From Mercenaria mercenaria (Eukaryota; Mollusca; Bivalvia; Venerida; Veneridae), in contig NC_069367.1 in the NCBI RefSeq assembly GCF_021730395.1, positions 67,379,501 through 67,443,500 on the forward strand: a stretch of 64,000 bases of DNA, in the 5' to 3' direction. How positions within the stretch are numbered: position 1 is the stretch's first letter; each line of letters begins with the position of its first letter. Below are positions 13,031 through 24,849 of this stretch, one piece after another. Made by a program: the position numbers and the translations under genes. Under the pieces are notes generated by a model. That model saw nothing but the letters and a program-made list of their open reading frames with translations. It did not search any database and had not been told where the DNA came from.

Positions 13031-14480
13031 TACAATATAACTTGTTTATGAACAGAGCAGTCCAATTTCAAAAAACAGTTATTACGGAACCTGAAACTTT
13101 GACATACCCTTTAAAGAGCTATAAAAATGTATTTTATACTTCTTTGGCTTTACATAGTGCATGTAAAATTTCTTATCCGCGAATAAACATCGCACTACTC
13201 CGTGCAGAATCAGTCCTGATGTAGACATATATTCCATGGAAGATTTTATGCCATGTTTATGGCAGGCTTGATAATATTATAAATTGAACTAAATCACTAC
13301 AACAGATATTCCGTGGAATATGTGGAGACTCTCGAATGAAGCAGACTACTCCTTCAATGTTGTGCTCGAAAGGGTACAGTTAATACATTCAGCGGAATAC
13401 ATTAAACTACCTATCAGATGCTGAACTATACGTGCTTTTGTTGTTGCTTTAAAAATGTATGAATAAGTTCTTCCGCTTCTGCATAGATAGAAACACATCA
13501 CCTCTTATTCAACCGGTACATTGTGTAAAACAGACACCAGAATTGTATGTTGTGCATGAAATCGTTAAAATTATGCACTTGAGAGGTTAAACAATAAACA
13601 GCCGTTTTGTGCCGCAATTTACTTCAGCCTTGCCATGCAAGAGAAATCGATCTGGAGAAAGGGTTCACTAAACTTTCATCGAAACATGAGTCTGTGTTGT
13701 TTTTCAAACAAAAAATATTTCTCATTTCATATATAATGCTTCCGAACAGACTTTATAGACAGTTGCTTAAAAAGCTAAGACTATCTGCTCATAAACGTCG
13801 CTACGGCCGAAACCGTATAGAAAGAGCGGAGCGTATTATGTGAACACCCGTGGTGAGCGGGTGGATGGGCGGTAAGCGTCCAAAGCATGTCCGCTCTCTA
13901 AGTCGAACAGTTTTCGCCCGATCTGACAATGTTTATGGGCATAATATCCCTGCCAAGTTCGATAACCACCCAAGTCGCCCCATGCACTCTTGGATTATGG
14001 CCCTTGAATTACTCGTAAAACTGCGAATTTAGCCTAAGTCGAACAGTTTTCATCCGACGGGAGTATTTTGTGACAGTCTGGTTCTCTTGTTAAGTTGTGT
14101 GAAAATGGTGACATTGAAGATTAGTTTCATTTTGTACTGACCTGTTATAAATACAAATCCAAAGATGTTATATCGTAAAAACCAAGTATGGTAAATCTTA
14201 TTGAAATTATGGACAGTCGAAATGAAAACATCTTTTATTTTAATCTGTCTAAATTTGTACAATGTGCTTTTAAAATACTCGAGACTTTGCTGACTTGATA
14301 CATAAAGAAGTTAGTATTAGGTTCATGATATCATTTGAAATATTATAATGTTATTACCTTCCTAGATTAACTTCGATCGTAATTTGAACATGACTTTCAC
14401 TTTGTATGTTGTTACTTACATGTTATGGATGAAAAAATTTATTGTTTAAATCCTAATTAAGATTATTGTATGTTCTATTT
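13030..14480. other. Intergenic with one GC-richer dispersed repeat
   Basis: The stretch 13840-14060 is richer in G+C than its surroundings. It contains TAAGTCGAACAGTTTTC twice (about 13900 and 14036), flanking a block reading GGGCATAATATCCCTGCCAA and CTCTTGGATTATGGCCCTTG. I believe such blocks recur in bivalve genomes, and the flanking pair suggests an element of about 150 bp. The rest shows nothing recognisable. Confidence 0.4.
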
Positions 14481-14484
14481 TGTT

Positions 14485-14784
14485 CATAACTGAGCAGATA
14501 TTTATTCAAATTAATGGAAAGCCTGGTCACCACGTTCCGGTACATTTTGGTATATTCCATTGGACGATAAATGCCTACTGTGAACTTATGATGGTACTGG
14601 AATGTGGATGGTACCGGAATGTGGACGGTGCACGACATTTACGGATATTCCGAGCACGTCATGGCAGATATTTCGTAATTGGAGCTATATGCATGCTCAC
14701 TGACGGCAGTGTTTGTTTAATGTTTGAAGGCTTTTGTCATCCCGACGATTGCGTGTCGGCGGGAAACTCCTCGGATGTGTTCAG
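14485..14784 (+). pseudogene. LHFPL-like exon 1 pseudogene fragment
   Basis: DNA here aligns with the loop-and-TM2 part of exon 1 of the intact LHFPL-like gene at 18599. It has QIFIQINGKPG against QMFVQINGKSG, then VPVHFGIF and MVLECG. Later stretches match only at the DNA level because the frame is lost. The first membrane segment is absent. A short internal repetition has added bases after MVLECG (the block GGAATGTGGA occurs twice). The position corresponding to the exon's 3' end reads TCAGAT instead of the TCAGGT splice donor of the intact genes. No exon 2 or 3 match was found downstream. It is best explained as an old, broken paralogue of the genes at 18.6 and 61.2 kb. Confidence 0.85.
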
Positions 14785-15239
14785 ATTGTGTTCATTTTAT
14801 AAGAGAATAACCACATACTTTTAAAACTGTATTGTCTTACACTGAGGTACATTATTATAAACTTTATGTAAATGAAACATTTACCAAATACATAAATAAT
14901 TGAGTTGCACAGCCTGCTTATCTCGATATGTTACTATTTTACACAAATTAACATTTTATTCTGATATCCAATAGACTGCCCACAGTGCAGCCTGATTCGT
15001 TTTTAGTTTGTTTTTGCAGCTTAATGTGTTTGTTTAGTTCGAATTCTACTTTGATTTTTGTTTTAAGCTAAGGCGTTAGTATCTGATATCATATTAAGGT
15101 TATGTACTGAAATACGTGTAAGTGAAAATGTTCGAACTGTAGACTAGTTGTGAAATGTAAAATCATCGTTCAGAAAATCATCGTTCAGATGAATTCAGTT
15201 TGTATCATTGAATATTATACATGTTAATAAACCCAAAGG

Positions 15240-15400
15240 AACATGCTTCTTCCGAACTCCGCCATCACTATTAAACCTCTGTTTAGGACGTGGATGGTAG
15301 CATGCATTTCCACTACTGTCTCAAACCGAGTCTGCAACACTTTCGTTTTTCTCGTGTTGAGCGACCTGTGGAGTTTCTACTTTTTCTATTTTAACATGTG
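15240..15400 (+). repeat. Copy of the dispersed 'GAGGGCGTG' repeat family (variant tail)
   Basis: Contains GGACGTGGATGGTAGCATGC, TCTCAAACCGAGTCTGCAAC and CGTGTTGAGCGACCTGTGGA in order, matching the variant at 9570-9670. Confidence 0.65.
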
Positions 15401-18400
15401 TATCACATGTATGCAATTTAAATTATTTATTTACTCTTTGACAGATTGTTCCTCTGACATTTTCTTCTTTGCACCATTCATATAGTACTTATTGATTTGT
15501 TTGTTTACTTCTGCTTTAGGTGGGATACAAATCTAAATTTGAGAAATATTTATCTGGAATAGAGAACTTTCTTTACTTAGATTTTAATATTGTATGAGGC
15601 ACATTTACGAAACTGTCATTTTGCTGTTTCATGAGCTGTGCGCAATCCAGAGATGAATGCTAGCGAAACGAATAAAGTAGACGTTGAAAAGAAAGCTTAA
15701 ACTTCATATAGCTTCTCACCATCAAGATAAGCCGCAGGAAAATCTACTTCTCTGCAAGATGTGTCAGTTATTATCAACGTGTTTTTCTAAAAGATTTTCC
15801 GTGCTGTTTCTGCTGTTAACAGTAAACAAAATCCTTTACTTTTGCACAAATTGCCACCGGTCTAATATTAGGTTCATTGGATGAACAATAATTAAAATGT
15901 TGCTATGGAAATATGATAAAGAGACATTACTTTCTTTGCTTAATGACATAATACATCATTGGGACATAATGATAATTTCCGAACAATCAATATGTTTCGC
16001 TATATCGGACCACATGCTTTTCTTTCTTCTATTTTTGAAATTGTTAACAGAATTTAACGTTTATACGTTCTTCAACTATTGCAAAACGTGTAAAAACCAT
16101 TGAAAGACGAACCAATAATTCAGATATACCAATCATTTTAATTAATATACACTGCATTATCCAATATATAAATAGTTTAAGTGTATTTAACGTGCTAACA
16201 GGTGTTTCGGGCTAAAACCTACTACGTTTGCGCAGTATTAATGATCAAGAACATATTTCATATTAATATGAAAAGAATTCATCATGTTTAAAACTGAAGA
16301 TTATTGTTATACAAATAAAATAACGTTAAGTTTAATTATATAACATTTGCAGACTAACGGCTGTTGGTATTTTTCCTTTTGGTTGAAGTAGACCTACCTA
16401 AGTACAGCAATCTTGTGTTTTTTTTCTAAGTCCTTTTGTCATTTAGGTAAAATCTTACCGACACATTTGTTTGTTTCTTCATTAAGTACGTTTAAATTGT
16501 TTTTCTGTAATTTGATATATTTCGATAAAAAATATTATCTAGCTCAATGCCTTTATGTTCGTTTACTTTTACGCTGTTTTGTGTATAAGACAAACCTCTT
16601 TATAACCCTCTCTCATTTAACAAAATAGGAGGTCCTCGATTTATCGTTCCTGTCTCTGTGTATCGAGCTAGTCCTTCATTTCATAGGATCTTCTTCCGCA
16701 TGTTTATATTGAATAATGGAGATTGTTGTGTCATTGTATTTGTAGCATCTATATAACTGTAGCGGCGGGGTTGTGTTTCTATATTTTTGATGTCGATCAT
16801 CCTTGTGGAACCGGGTTTGCAAAATAACTGATATATCATGTCCAAACTTGTTGTATTGTTTCAGGAAATTGCTCATTATCTTGATAGCGACAGAAATGAA
16901 CATAATGTGCTCAGCATTCGCTTTCCACACGGCTAATTGGAAAGCGTTGTAAAAGGATGTGCTCTGCCAGAGGAACCGGAAATAACTGGATACAAACGCT
17001 GACCATGTAGCATGGTCTTTATCAATCGCATTTTTAACATTTGAATTTGGATGTTAAATCCCTTACTGAACAGGGGTAGCATCTCTCTTTTGAATTTTCA
17101 GGGAGGATAAAATGTGTAAAATACGAAATGTTTTAAACCTCTATAGCAGTATATCTGTGTTTGTGTGAATAACTAACATGTAAAAATACAATCAGACAAA
17201 GTAAGTACACACCATATGCAAAACACTGTGATACATTCTCAGAACAATCAGTCACCGAAACAGTAGTTTAAAGTTTAAATTAAATGTGTATAAACCTCAA
17301 CCTTAATTCTCATCCAGTTAGAAAGTTCCAGGCCAGTGCAAATAAAAGTTATCCCCGTTTGATGTATCCATAATATAAAAGGCAATATCTTTAAACCACA
17401 GAATTGCTCATGTTTACATAAGTAAAATGATAATCAATGCATTTACAAAAATTGCAAATGGCATTATTTCTTGAAATATTGCACATACCTTTTCGTTTTC
17501 TATTACGTGAATTAATGTAGCATCAATCCTGTGTTTGCTTCAGTTACACTATTCTATTGATAAATAGCATAACTATTTCATTTTTTATGTTAAAAGAACT
17601 GGACAATTCTTCTGGCTAAAGGTCTTAAATATGATGTACTGTGCTGATGTATTTCATATATATCATTGTATATTTCATATATTGTCAACTGAACAAGCTT
17701 ATTAAAGGGAAGACAGTGTTGGTTTACGGATTTACAATATCGTATTTCTTTTTTACAGAAATTCCTAAAAATAAACAGAAAATAAGACCAGAACGCATGG
17801 AAGCATTGAGCACAGTAAATGTACCCGGAGTCACATATCGAAAAGCAGGACACTGTTAGTGCACTTTATCCTAATTACAAAAGCGAAACTGATAGAGATA
17901 TTTTAATCCTATAATATTTGGTGGGTTACCGATATAATATAAAGAGTTGTTGGGACAAAAGATTACAAGATCAAATCATACACAACTTTATCTTAAGAGA
18001 GTTTAACAAAAGGATAGAACAACATTAAATTTGTAAATACGTCATTGGAGAAATTAAAACTCTCCTATAGACGCATAGCAAATCGGAAATACAGATAACT
18101 TAGCTATTAGAGGAGCATAAATTTCCACTATAACTGAGTACTGAGACAAAAAATGCAGGAAATGTAGATATTTTATTGTGACAAAGAAAACGCTTGAAGT
18201 TAATTGAAACGGCTTTAAACGAAAGATAGAATCAGGACATGATGGAATATTGGCTGTTTCATTCCGAAGTTTTTTGTTGCAGTAAAACGGATCGCTAAAT
18301 TTATCATATATTTGTTGGAGCGGAAACATATGCAGAGGAAATATTTTATTCAGTGGAATATCTATTTTGATCTCTTATTAATATGTAATAGTCACAAAAT

Positions 18401-18590
18401 AGAACTGTTCATAAATGAAGATTGTTTAGTTGTCTAATAAAAGGTCTTTAAATGAAGATATGGGAAGTCAGTCTGTTAACTTGTATTTAAAACATTTTAA
18501 GGGTTTAGCTTATACACAAAGTAGCAAAATTGTTTGAAGGAAACGTAATTTTAACTATTACTTTTCATGAAACGTGTAAAACTTCGTTTT
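15400..18590. other. Intergenic, nothing recognised
   Basis: AT-rich. Several open frames of 60-90 codons occur on both strands, but none has recognisable domains or splice context. The last part is the 5' flank of the LHFPL-like gene. No clear TATA box or other core promoter element is visible. Confidence 0.4.
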
Positions 18591-18598
18591 GATAAACG

Positions 18599-20155
18599 AT
18601 GTCTGGATTATCTGGCATTGGGGTATTTTGGGCGTTTTCTTCCTTTATTTCTTCTGTCATTTCGTGTGTTGGCCTCTTTATGCCTTACTGGATAACGGGA
18701 CAGATGTTTGTTCAAATCAATGGAAAATCTGGTCAAACTGTTCCGGTACATTTTGGAATATTCCGTCGGTGTAACTATCCGGCGATAAATACCGACGGTG
18801 AGCTAACGATGGTACTGGAATGTGGCCGGTACACGACATTTACGGACATTCCGAGCGCATCATGGCAGATAGCCATTATTGTGATTGGGGTGGCATGTGG
18901 AATGTGTATGCTTGTCTCATTAACGGCCTTGTTTGGCATCTGTGCGAAGGGCGTTATTATCCCGACGGTGGCACGGTCGGCGGGAATTCTTCAAATGTGT
19001 TCAGGTTATTTTTCTGTTAAGAATGGTTAAGAATGTTTCCAGAGCTAAACACTTGTTAAATGAACAGTTGATACGTTAAAAAGAAATAGCTCCAATTACT
19101 TGATCAAATATTTTGTTGCTGTCAAGATAAGATATGAAGTTTGTTGTTTTTCCCTGGAAGGTTCAATGTTGTTTTTTTCAAAACTGTTAGTCTGTTTCCC
19201 TGCGGCATGTGGAGAAAAAACATTATGCATTAACTGCACGTAGTGCATACTGCCTGCAGTAACAGATGAATACTAATTAAAACGTTGCTATAGAAACTCA
19301 ACAAAGGGACAAAGAGATATGAAATATGAAGGTGTTGATGTCTCAGATTGGACTTTCCACCACTTTTATTTCAGATCAATAACTGATACTGTAATAAATG
19401 GCCATGTGTATGAAATTCTCAAAACTTCCAATTTTGTATTTTTGTTTTGTTTTTAGTTTGTGAAACATATTCTGATACAGATATTATGTAACAGATTTAT
19501 GCATTTTGAGTTCCCTTAGATTCAGTACGTTAAAGAATTATATAGCCTTAACTTTTACTCGCTTGTACCATTTAAATTGTTTTTCTTCTGTATTTTTGCA
19601 GGTTTATTAATGGCATCTGGTGTTGGTATTTATCCAAATGGTTGGGACAGTCCCGAGGTGCAGCAAGCCTGTGGATATGCTTCCAAATCATATCATCTAG
19701 GTAATAGAGTTTTACAATATTACATATTTACATATTATAAACAAATATTCATTCATACATTAGCCAATCTTCATATAGGATAATTATCTTTGGTCAGAAA
19801 CTGACCAAGTCCCCTATTAGTTTAAATGTTAGTAGGTCATCGTGACCTCGATTAAATTGCTTTATTGAACCGATCTTTTTATATTGTTTTAGTGTTTTTA
19901 ATGACCGGAAAGGGCTCAGCTCTCGCGTCATAACAGGTTTTGCATTGCAACTTATCGATATTATTTATAGTTTTTTTTATGGCCACATATATATGTATAT
20001 ACTTATTTCGTTTCCAACTTACCCTTTCAGGTGACTGTACACTATCTTGGTGTTTCTACATGACCTCTGTTGGGACAGGAATTACTCTGATGTGCTCAGC
20101 TCTCGCATTTCACTCGCCTAAACGGAAACAAGTTCTTGCAGGATATTCTCTGTAG
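18599..20155 (+). CDS. LHFPL-family tetraspan membrane protein, gene A (3 exons)
   Basis: The exons are 18599-19004, 19602-19700 and 20031-20155, with introns of 597 and 330 bp. Both introns are GT-AG and phase 1. They encode 209 residues, near the usual family length. The family is LHFPL (lipoma HMGIC fusion partner-like), four-pass proteins distantly related to claudins. Vertebrate members partner channels and receptors, for example in hair-cell transduction and GABA-A receptor complexes. Visible marks are a first membrane segment at about 9-30 ending PYW (W31), an outer loop with FGIF, C58 and LECGRY (C75), TM2 at about 91-114, TM3 at about 119-146, the family signature IYPNGWDSPEV at 145-155 with C159, and TM4 at about 175-196. 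The start ATG shares its upstream context (TTTTGATAAAC) with the sister gene at 61241. About 92% of exon 1 residues match that gene. Which LHFPL subtype it is, and its partner, cannot be said from sequence alone. Confidence 0.9.
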
Positions 20156-20226
20156 CAGGAGTTACCATTTTGTGTTCCGTACAAGCTTCCCATGCACCTA
20201 AACAAGAAAAAGTCGTTACAGCGTAG
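20149..20226 (+). pseudogene. Relic of a second LHFPL exon 3 tail, overlapping the gene A stop
   Basis: In another frame from the gene A end, the DNA reads SVAGVTILCSVQASHAPKQE, then KVVTA and a stop at 20224-20226. This aligns with the last part of gene A (SVGTGITLMCSALAFHSPKR) and better still with the minus-strand gene (GVTLMCSVLAFHAPKQKQ). It begins about where gene A stops, so gene A's exon 3 is followed without a gap by the last ~75 bp of a paralogue's exon 3. It is probably the scar of unequal recombination between tandem copies. Confidence 0.8.
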
Positions 20227-20229
20227 GCG

Positions 20230-20910
20230 TTTTCACATGATATAATAGGCAATAGGAACCGGAAACGACTATGCAAAACACTTAAGATGGCGCTTTGCCT
20301 CTACTGATCTCATTTTTACAAATGGGTTTTATATTTTAGCTTATTATAGCTAGACGTATTTGATACAACATGTGGAATTTATCACAACACGAACAATATA
20401 TGTATATCTGAAAGCTACACAAGCGATCTGCAGTTGACAGGAGAGGTCTAAGTGTTCAAACGCATGTCAAATTTGGTAGACTTCAGACTTTTTGTTAGGT
20501 TTTATGCAGTATATCTAAACCAACGCAGTTATATAACAAGTTGTGGTATCAATCTCAACAATTTATTCTAAACTTTACATTTTTGGTTTACGGCGGCTTC
20601 TTGATCCTACTGAGAATAAATAACTTACTGAGGGGCACATTGAGTCCTCCTCTGCCATCAAAAGCTGGAAAGTCACTATATAACATATGACACGAAAAGC
20701 ATTATAAATAACGGCATTGTGAGCCTTTAATGGTAGAGTGTCCGAATTGGGTCGCTATATGCTTGTTTTTCATTGTTGGTGGGTCTGTGTTATTAGAACG
20801 TGGTAGGCTAATCTTTGTCCTTGTTTTATGGAATGACACAATGGAAGTAGAGAGAGGAAATTTTAAACTATAAATAGTTTTTGTTCTTTTTTAATGTATG
20901 ACTAAAATAA
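20230..20910. other. Intergenic, nothing recognised
   Basis: 3' flank of gene A, AT-rich, with no recognised feature. Confidence 0.4.
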
Positions 20911-20914
20911 GTAA

Positions 20915-21010
20915 AATAACTAAGTGTGACCTTGACCTTGAAGCGAGCCATCCAGAACATGCGCTCTGCACGTCGTCTCGATGTGGTTTACAAAGCAAAA
21001 TATCGGGATC
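20915..21010 (+). repeat. Dispersed repeat with TGACCTTGACCT head
   Basis: AAGTGTGACCTTGACCTT is followed by CTCTGCACGTCGTCTCGATG and TGGTTTACAA. A diverged plus-strand copy sits at 58725-58915 with AAGTGTGACCTTGACCTAAC, then CTCTGCACGTCGTCTTGATG and TGGTTAACAA. A half copy lies just before that one. Repeats of this type are, as I recall, common in bivalve DNA. Confidence 0.7.
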
Positions 21011-21324
21011 AATAGTTCTCGCACATTTCATACACATTTTAGTAGCGTTGATTAAAAAATTATGTTTAACGTTTAACAAAAAATTTATTCAAGAGAAAAA
21101 CCACTGTTTGAGATATATTATTACGATTCTGACACGATACTTATGATTGTTATATACATCTTTATCGATATCTACCAAATATTTGTTTCAATTCCTGTGC
21201 GCCCCTAGCGCCGACGTTTGACACTATGACGTAATAACTGTGATGTACAATTAATGATTTGTTTTAAAGGAACATAAATCAGGTCGTGTTAAAATGGACA
21301 CCATATTCCCAATTTCTTTTAGCT

Positions 21325-21440
21325 TTTTACACGTTGTATGCTAGAACAACGTTAACGCATGTTTGTTTCTTGTTATAATATCAGCTGAATCCCTCGGAAT
21401 ACATTGGTACCCACGCCCTACCGGGTTCGGACACCAACTA
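21325..21440 (+). repeat. Copy of the 'TATGCTAGAA' dispersed repeat
   Basis: TGTATGCTAGAACAACGTTA is followed by CTGAATCCCTCGGAATACAT, TGGTACCCACGCCC and TACCGGGTTCGGACACCAAC, the last two forming a hairpin-like core. Related copies are at 35825-35953 (same strand) and 30395-30485 (opposite strand). Confidence 0.65.
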
Positions 21441-22070
21441 ATGCCACAGAATTATAACATGAAAGAAAAATGCGTTTTCGCTACATAAAAGGTGTTCGTC
21501 TTGCTAAACCCGAAAATGATATTTTCGTTTGCTCGAACGCAACATCCTTGTCGAAATAAATGTAACCACAGAATAAATCCTTCGTATTAGTCAGACCAAA
21601 ACAGGTTCTGACCTGAAAATGTTGTTGTAACTTATCAGATAAAATTGTATATGTTTGTACACTGGAAAATCCAGACGGAATACAAATGAATGCTATCAGG
21701 TGATTATTCCGATATGGAAAATAGTCACGAATTTCGTTTGAAACAGATTCAGGGACATAACAGCTACACACAATAGGACAGTGTAATTATTTAACAAAAC
21801 CCGAAGGGAGTGGAGAGGATAAATTCGTTATGATTTCCATGTCGAACGTATTTTATAACCTCTTTTTATGTTTGACGTATTGAAGTTATCAAGGGTCCAT
21901 GGTAATATATCGCAGTTTGGAGGTTCCAGTCTAAAAGCCCAAGTGTCTTATTGACTATCTCTGAGACTTGTCTCCATTCTCTGTTGTGTAGTCTTGAATC
22001 GGGATTATTCTCAGCATACTCTACTTGCATCTTATATTTAGTAAATGTCTTTTATCAAATTGTCACGGAG
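21440..22070. other. Intergenic, nothing firm
   Basis: A 96-codon minus-strand frame at 21481-21771 has mixed composition but no domain I know. It is not called as a gene. Confidence 0.35.
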
Positions 22071-22075
22071 AACGT

Positions 22076-22160
22076 ATGTTTCGCCCGGGAATCGAACCCA
22101 AACCCCCGCGGTCCGTAGATCTGTGTCTCCCTATCAAGCCAAGCGGACAGGCCGGGAGTA
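22076..22160 (-). repeat. tRNA-like SINE head (minus strand)
   Basis: Read on the minus strand, a box A-like TTGGCTTGATAGGG precedes a strong box B-like GGGTTCGATTCCCGGGCG, at the spacing of a tRNA. The ends do not pair into an acceptor stem, so this is a tRNA-derived SINE head rather than a working tRNA gene. Confidence 0.55.
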
Positions 22161-22469
22161 TTGTGATAAGTTTCCATTTAATGCATATAGCTATTACTGG
22201 TAAGTGGAAAAATTAGGGGCCATAATTTCCATTAGATTCAGCCTAGACTTATCTAACTTTGCAACTTCAGTATGTTTTGTCAATAGGAATCCTATTGTGA
22301 AGTGGTTTCCAAGAAATAGCGTTGGACACAAAACTTGAAAAAAGGTGTGATGCAGATGCTCGAGTCAATTGGATAGCTCCCACTATTCTTGGAGGGGTTA
22401 AGCCAAAATGAATAAATGTTGATTTTTCAATCTTTAATTGGTAAAGATTGTTTTTAAACATGTAACTTA

Positions 22470-22540
22470 GATCAAGTATTATTCATTTATTATTATTATT
22501 CTTATTATTCATAAGCCATTATTACACATTAACAATAAAT
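22470..22540. repeat. Short ATT-rich microsatellite
   Basis: An imperfect (TTA)n run is centred on 22485-22510. Confidence 0.5.
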
Positions 22541-23070
22541 GTTCTGTCAGCTGCGTAGACGTAGCCTGGATTTTCTGAAATGGGGTGCGGGTGGGGGGTG
22601 GGGTGAGGTGGAGAGGAGTGCGAAATCGAGCCGTAAAAGGGCGAGTGGGGTTAGGTGCTGGAGGAGGTGTCCCCTCCTACAGATAGGGGTATGTGGGTCT
22701 CCCCTAGATCAGGAATGTATTCGTACGTTTCAACATATATCTGGGAATTTATCGTATTAGGTGTTTAACTCGCTTTGACAAAGAAACTCCAACAGAATCT
22801 TAATAAATCATACACTCTCAGATGCGACTGACCACCCCGTGTATTTACCTATCCTTAATTAGGAAATACATTTGTGTATAAGAATGCCACAAATGTTTGA
22901 GAACATGTTCGCTTGTGATAAACAATTACTATTGAAAAGCCAATAAAGGCCTCCAGATTTGGCTAAAAATAATCTTTCTCTCAAATTGAAGTTTGGTCAT
23001 ATTATGAACATTAGAATTTGAGTTTTTGTTTCTAAAATATTTTAAAAATTCCAAATCAATATAAAAAGAT

Positions 23071-23155
23071 GACCGCGTCAGGAATCGAACACCGGACCAC
23101 CGCGGCAATGAAGACATTTTCCCGTCGTCGTAACCAATAGCGCTGTAGCGGAATT
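23071..23155 (-). repeat. Second tRNA-like SINE head (minus strand)
   Basis: On the minus strand, GCGCTATTGGTTACGACGAC (box A-like) is followed by CCGGTGTTCGATTCCTGACG (box B-like). It lies about 1 kb from the other minus-strand head and has a different sequence. The SINE body would extend to lower coordinates, where I can set no firm end. Confidence 0.55.
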
Positions 23156-23159
23156 AGTG

Positions 23160-24420
23160 AATTATGACTTCAAACCTATTTATAATCGAGACAGTTTACC
23201 TGGAGCAAAGCGTTACAAACGCTTTTCGATTTTCATCGTAAAAAGTAGTAAAAACAGCAAATTAAAGCCTTCTTAATTAAGAAATGTAGCATTTATTTTC
23301 AGATATCTAAAAAATAATTTTCTTGTTGTCGAACGATCAGGGAGGCCAGTCCCTTTAATATTATCATTCAGGCTGTCAATATCTGAAACATGTGGACATT
23401 GATAAACCTGACATTGAAATAATAGAATGAAAATCAAGATATCCAAATGCTAGTGTAATTGTCATCAAAATGTTTGTATCCATGATTTTCACATAAATGA
23501 AAATAGTCGGATTCACAGAAACTCACGTAAGCTTGGTCCCATAACACAGACTACAGAGAGATTTGGTCATACAAATACATTGGATAGACGCAATTATCTC
23601 AAAGTACATGAAGATAAAACAGCATTGTATACAAGGACAGGTAAATATTGTAAGGCCATCACACGACACTTTAAGGCTGCTACTGATGTGATGAATAATA
23701 AAATCATTTAGAATATAGAACGCAACTTAGCAAAATGATGTCACACTCGGTTGATTATGTATGACCATGACATGAAATGAAATATGCAATTGCCACAAAT
23801 TAAAGTATTAAAGCATAACGATTATTTTAGGAGCCTGAAGCAACACACGGGAACTCCAGTAGCGTTAGTAACGCGGTAGCTATAGGTCCCTGTACGTTCT
23901 GGTAATGTTGTGTATACCGCTGTACGGTTTCGTGTGGAAGAGGCTGCATCAGTCTTAAAACGTGGCATTTTCTATTTCCCGTCTATGTAGCAAACTACTG
24001 TTTTTGTACATTACCTTGGAAGTATTACAATTTTATGATAGGAACAATGTAAAGTGTCTGACAATGTATGATTCATGTTATTGTTTATCTGTTTAAAAAT
24101 GAGGAAAGGTTAATAACAATATAAAATCTCAAGCTATGTAGGAAAATGGTTGAATGTTTCAAGACAGATCAAAGGTTTAAAGACTTGCCTTTCTATATAT
24201 GTTTTTTTTTTTGTTTCCTTAGGCGTCACCCTTAAACTGATCACAGTCAAAATCAGTTTCAAACTTGCTGATAAAGTAAACGGTAGTCAAACGAAATGGC
24301 GGTATGCATCTGCGTTTGAGAAATAATAATTCTGTTAGCTTTCTGTCTCGGGTGCTGCGTTCGTTGGAAATATGGTAGTTCTTTTTCTGGCTTGTCACGA
24401 CGTGCCTTATCAAATGTTTC
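23160..24420. other. Intergenic, nothing recognised
   Basis: AT-rich with no coding-like frame. Confidence 0.4.
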
Positions 24421-24422
24421 TT

Positions 24423-24509
24423 GATATTGACATGTATAAACATTTAACATTCTGGATATTGACATGTATAAAAATTTAACATTTCTGGATATTGACATGT
24501 ATAAAAATA
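24423..24509. repeat. Tandem repeat, 32-33 bp, about three units
   Basis: GATATTGACATGTATAAA starts at 24423, 24455 and 24488, each followed by a short ATTTAACATT-type spacer except after the last. Confidence 0.9.
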
Positions 24510-24814
24510 CAGCTTATCCGTCCATCTGTTTTTATTTATCACTCATTCTGTTGATCGATATGTTCATTGAACATTTATATATCGAACTATACAGGCGGTA
24601 TTTACGCCGTTGCTGTGTTGTTTTGATTTATGCTTCCCTTGAAAAAGGCTTTTTTAAAAAGCCGAAAGCGCTCGGTTTTATAATTAAACTTTTGACACTG
24701 TTTGAACATATATTTTCTCTCATACTCTATAATTTTATCTTTATGTTCTTGTATCCTTCCGGGATCCAGTGTGTTTGAAAGGCATTTCGTTGATGTTTTT
24801 TCTTTAATATCTCA

Positions 24815-24847
24815 CTTATATATATATAATATATAATATATATATAT
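24815..24847. repeat. (TA)n microsatellite
   Basis: An almost pure TA run with two phase shifts. Confidence 0.9.
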
Positions 24848-24849
24848 GC

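Noticed and set aside
22076-22160. Possible tRNA gene on the minus strand
   Set aside because: Box A and box B are present but the ends do not form an acceptor stem; a SINE head explains it better.
24640-24670. GGCTTTTTTAAAAAGCC hairpin as a terminator
   Set aside because: It is an AT-rich palindrome with no transcript or gene end nearby, and such hairpins are common by chance here.
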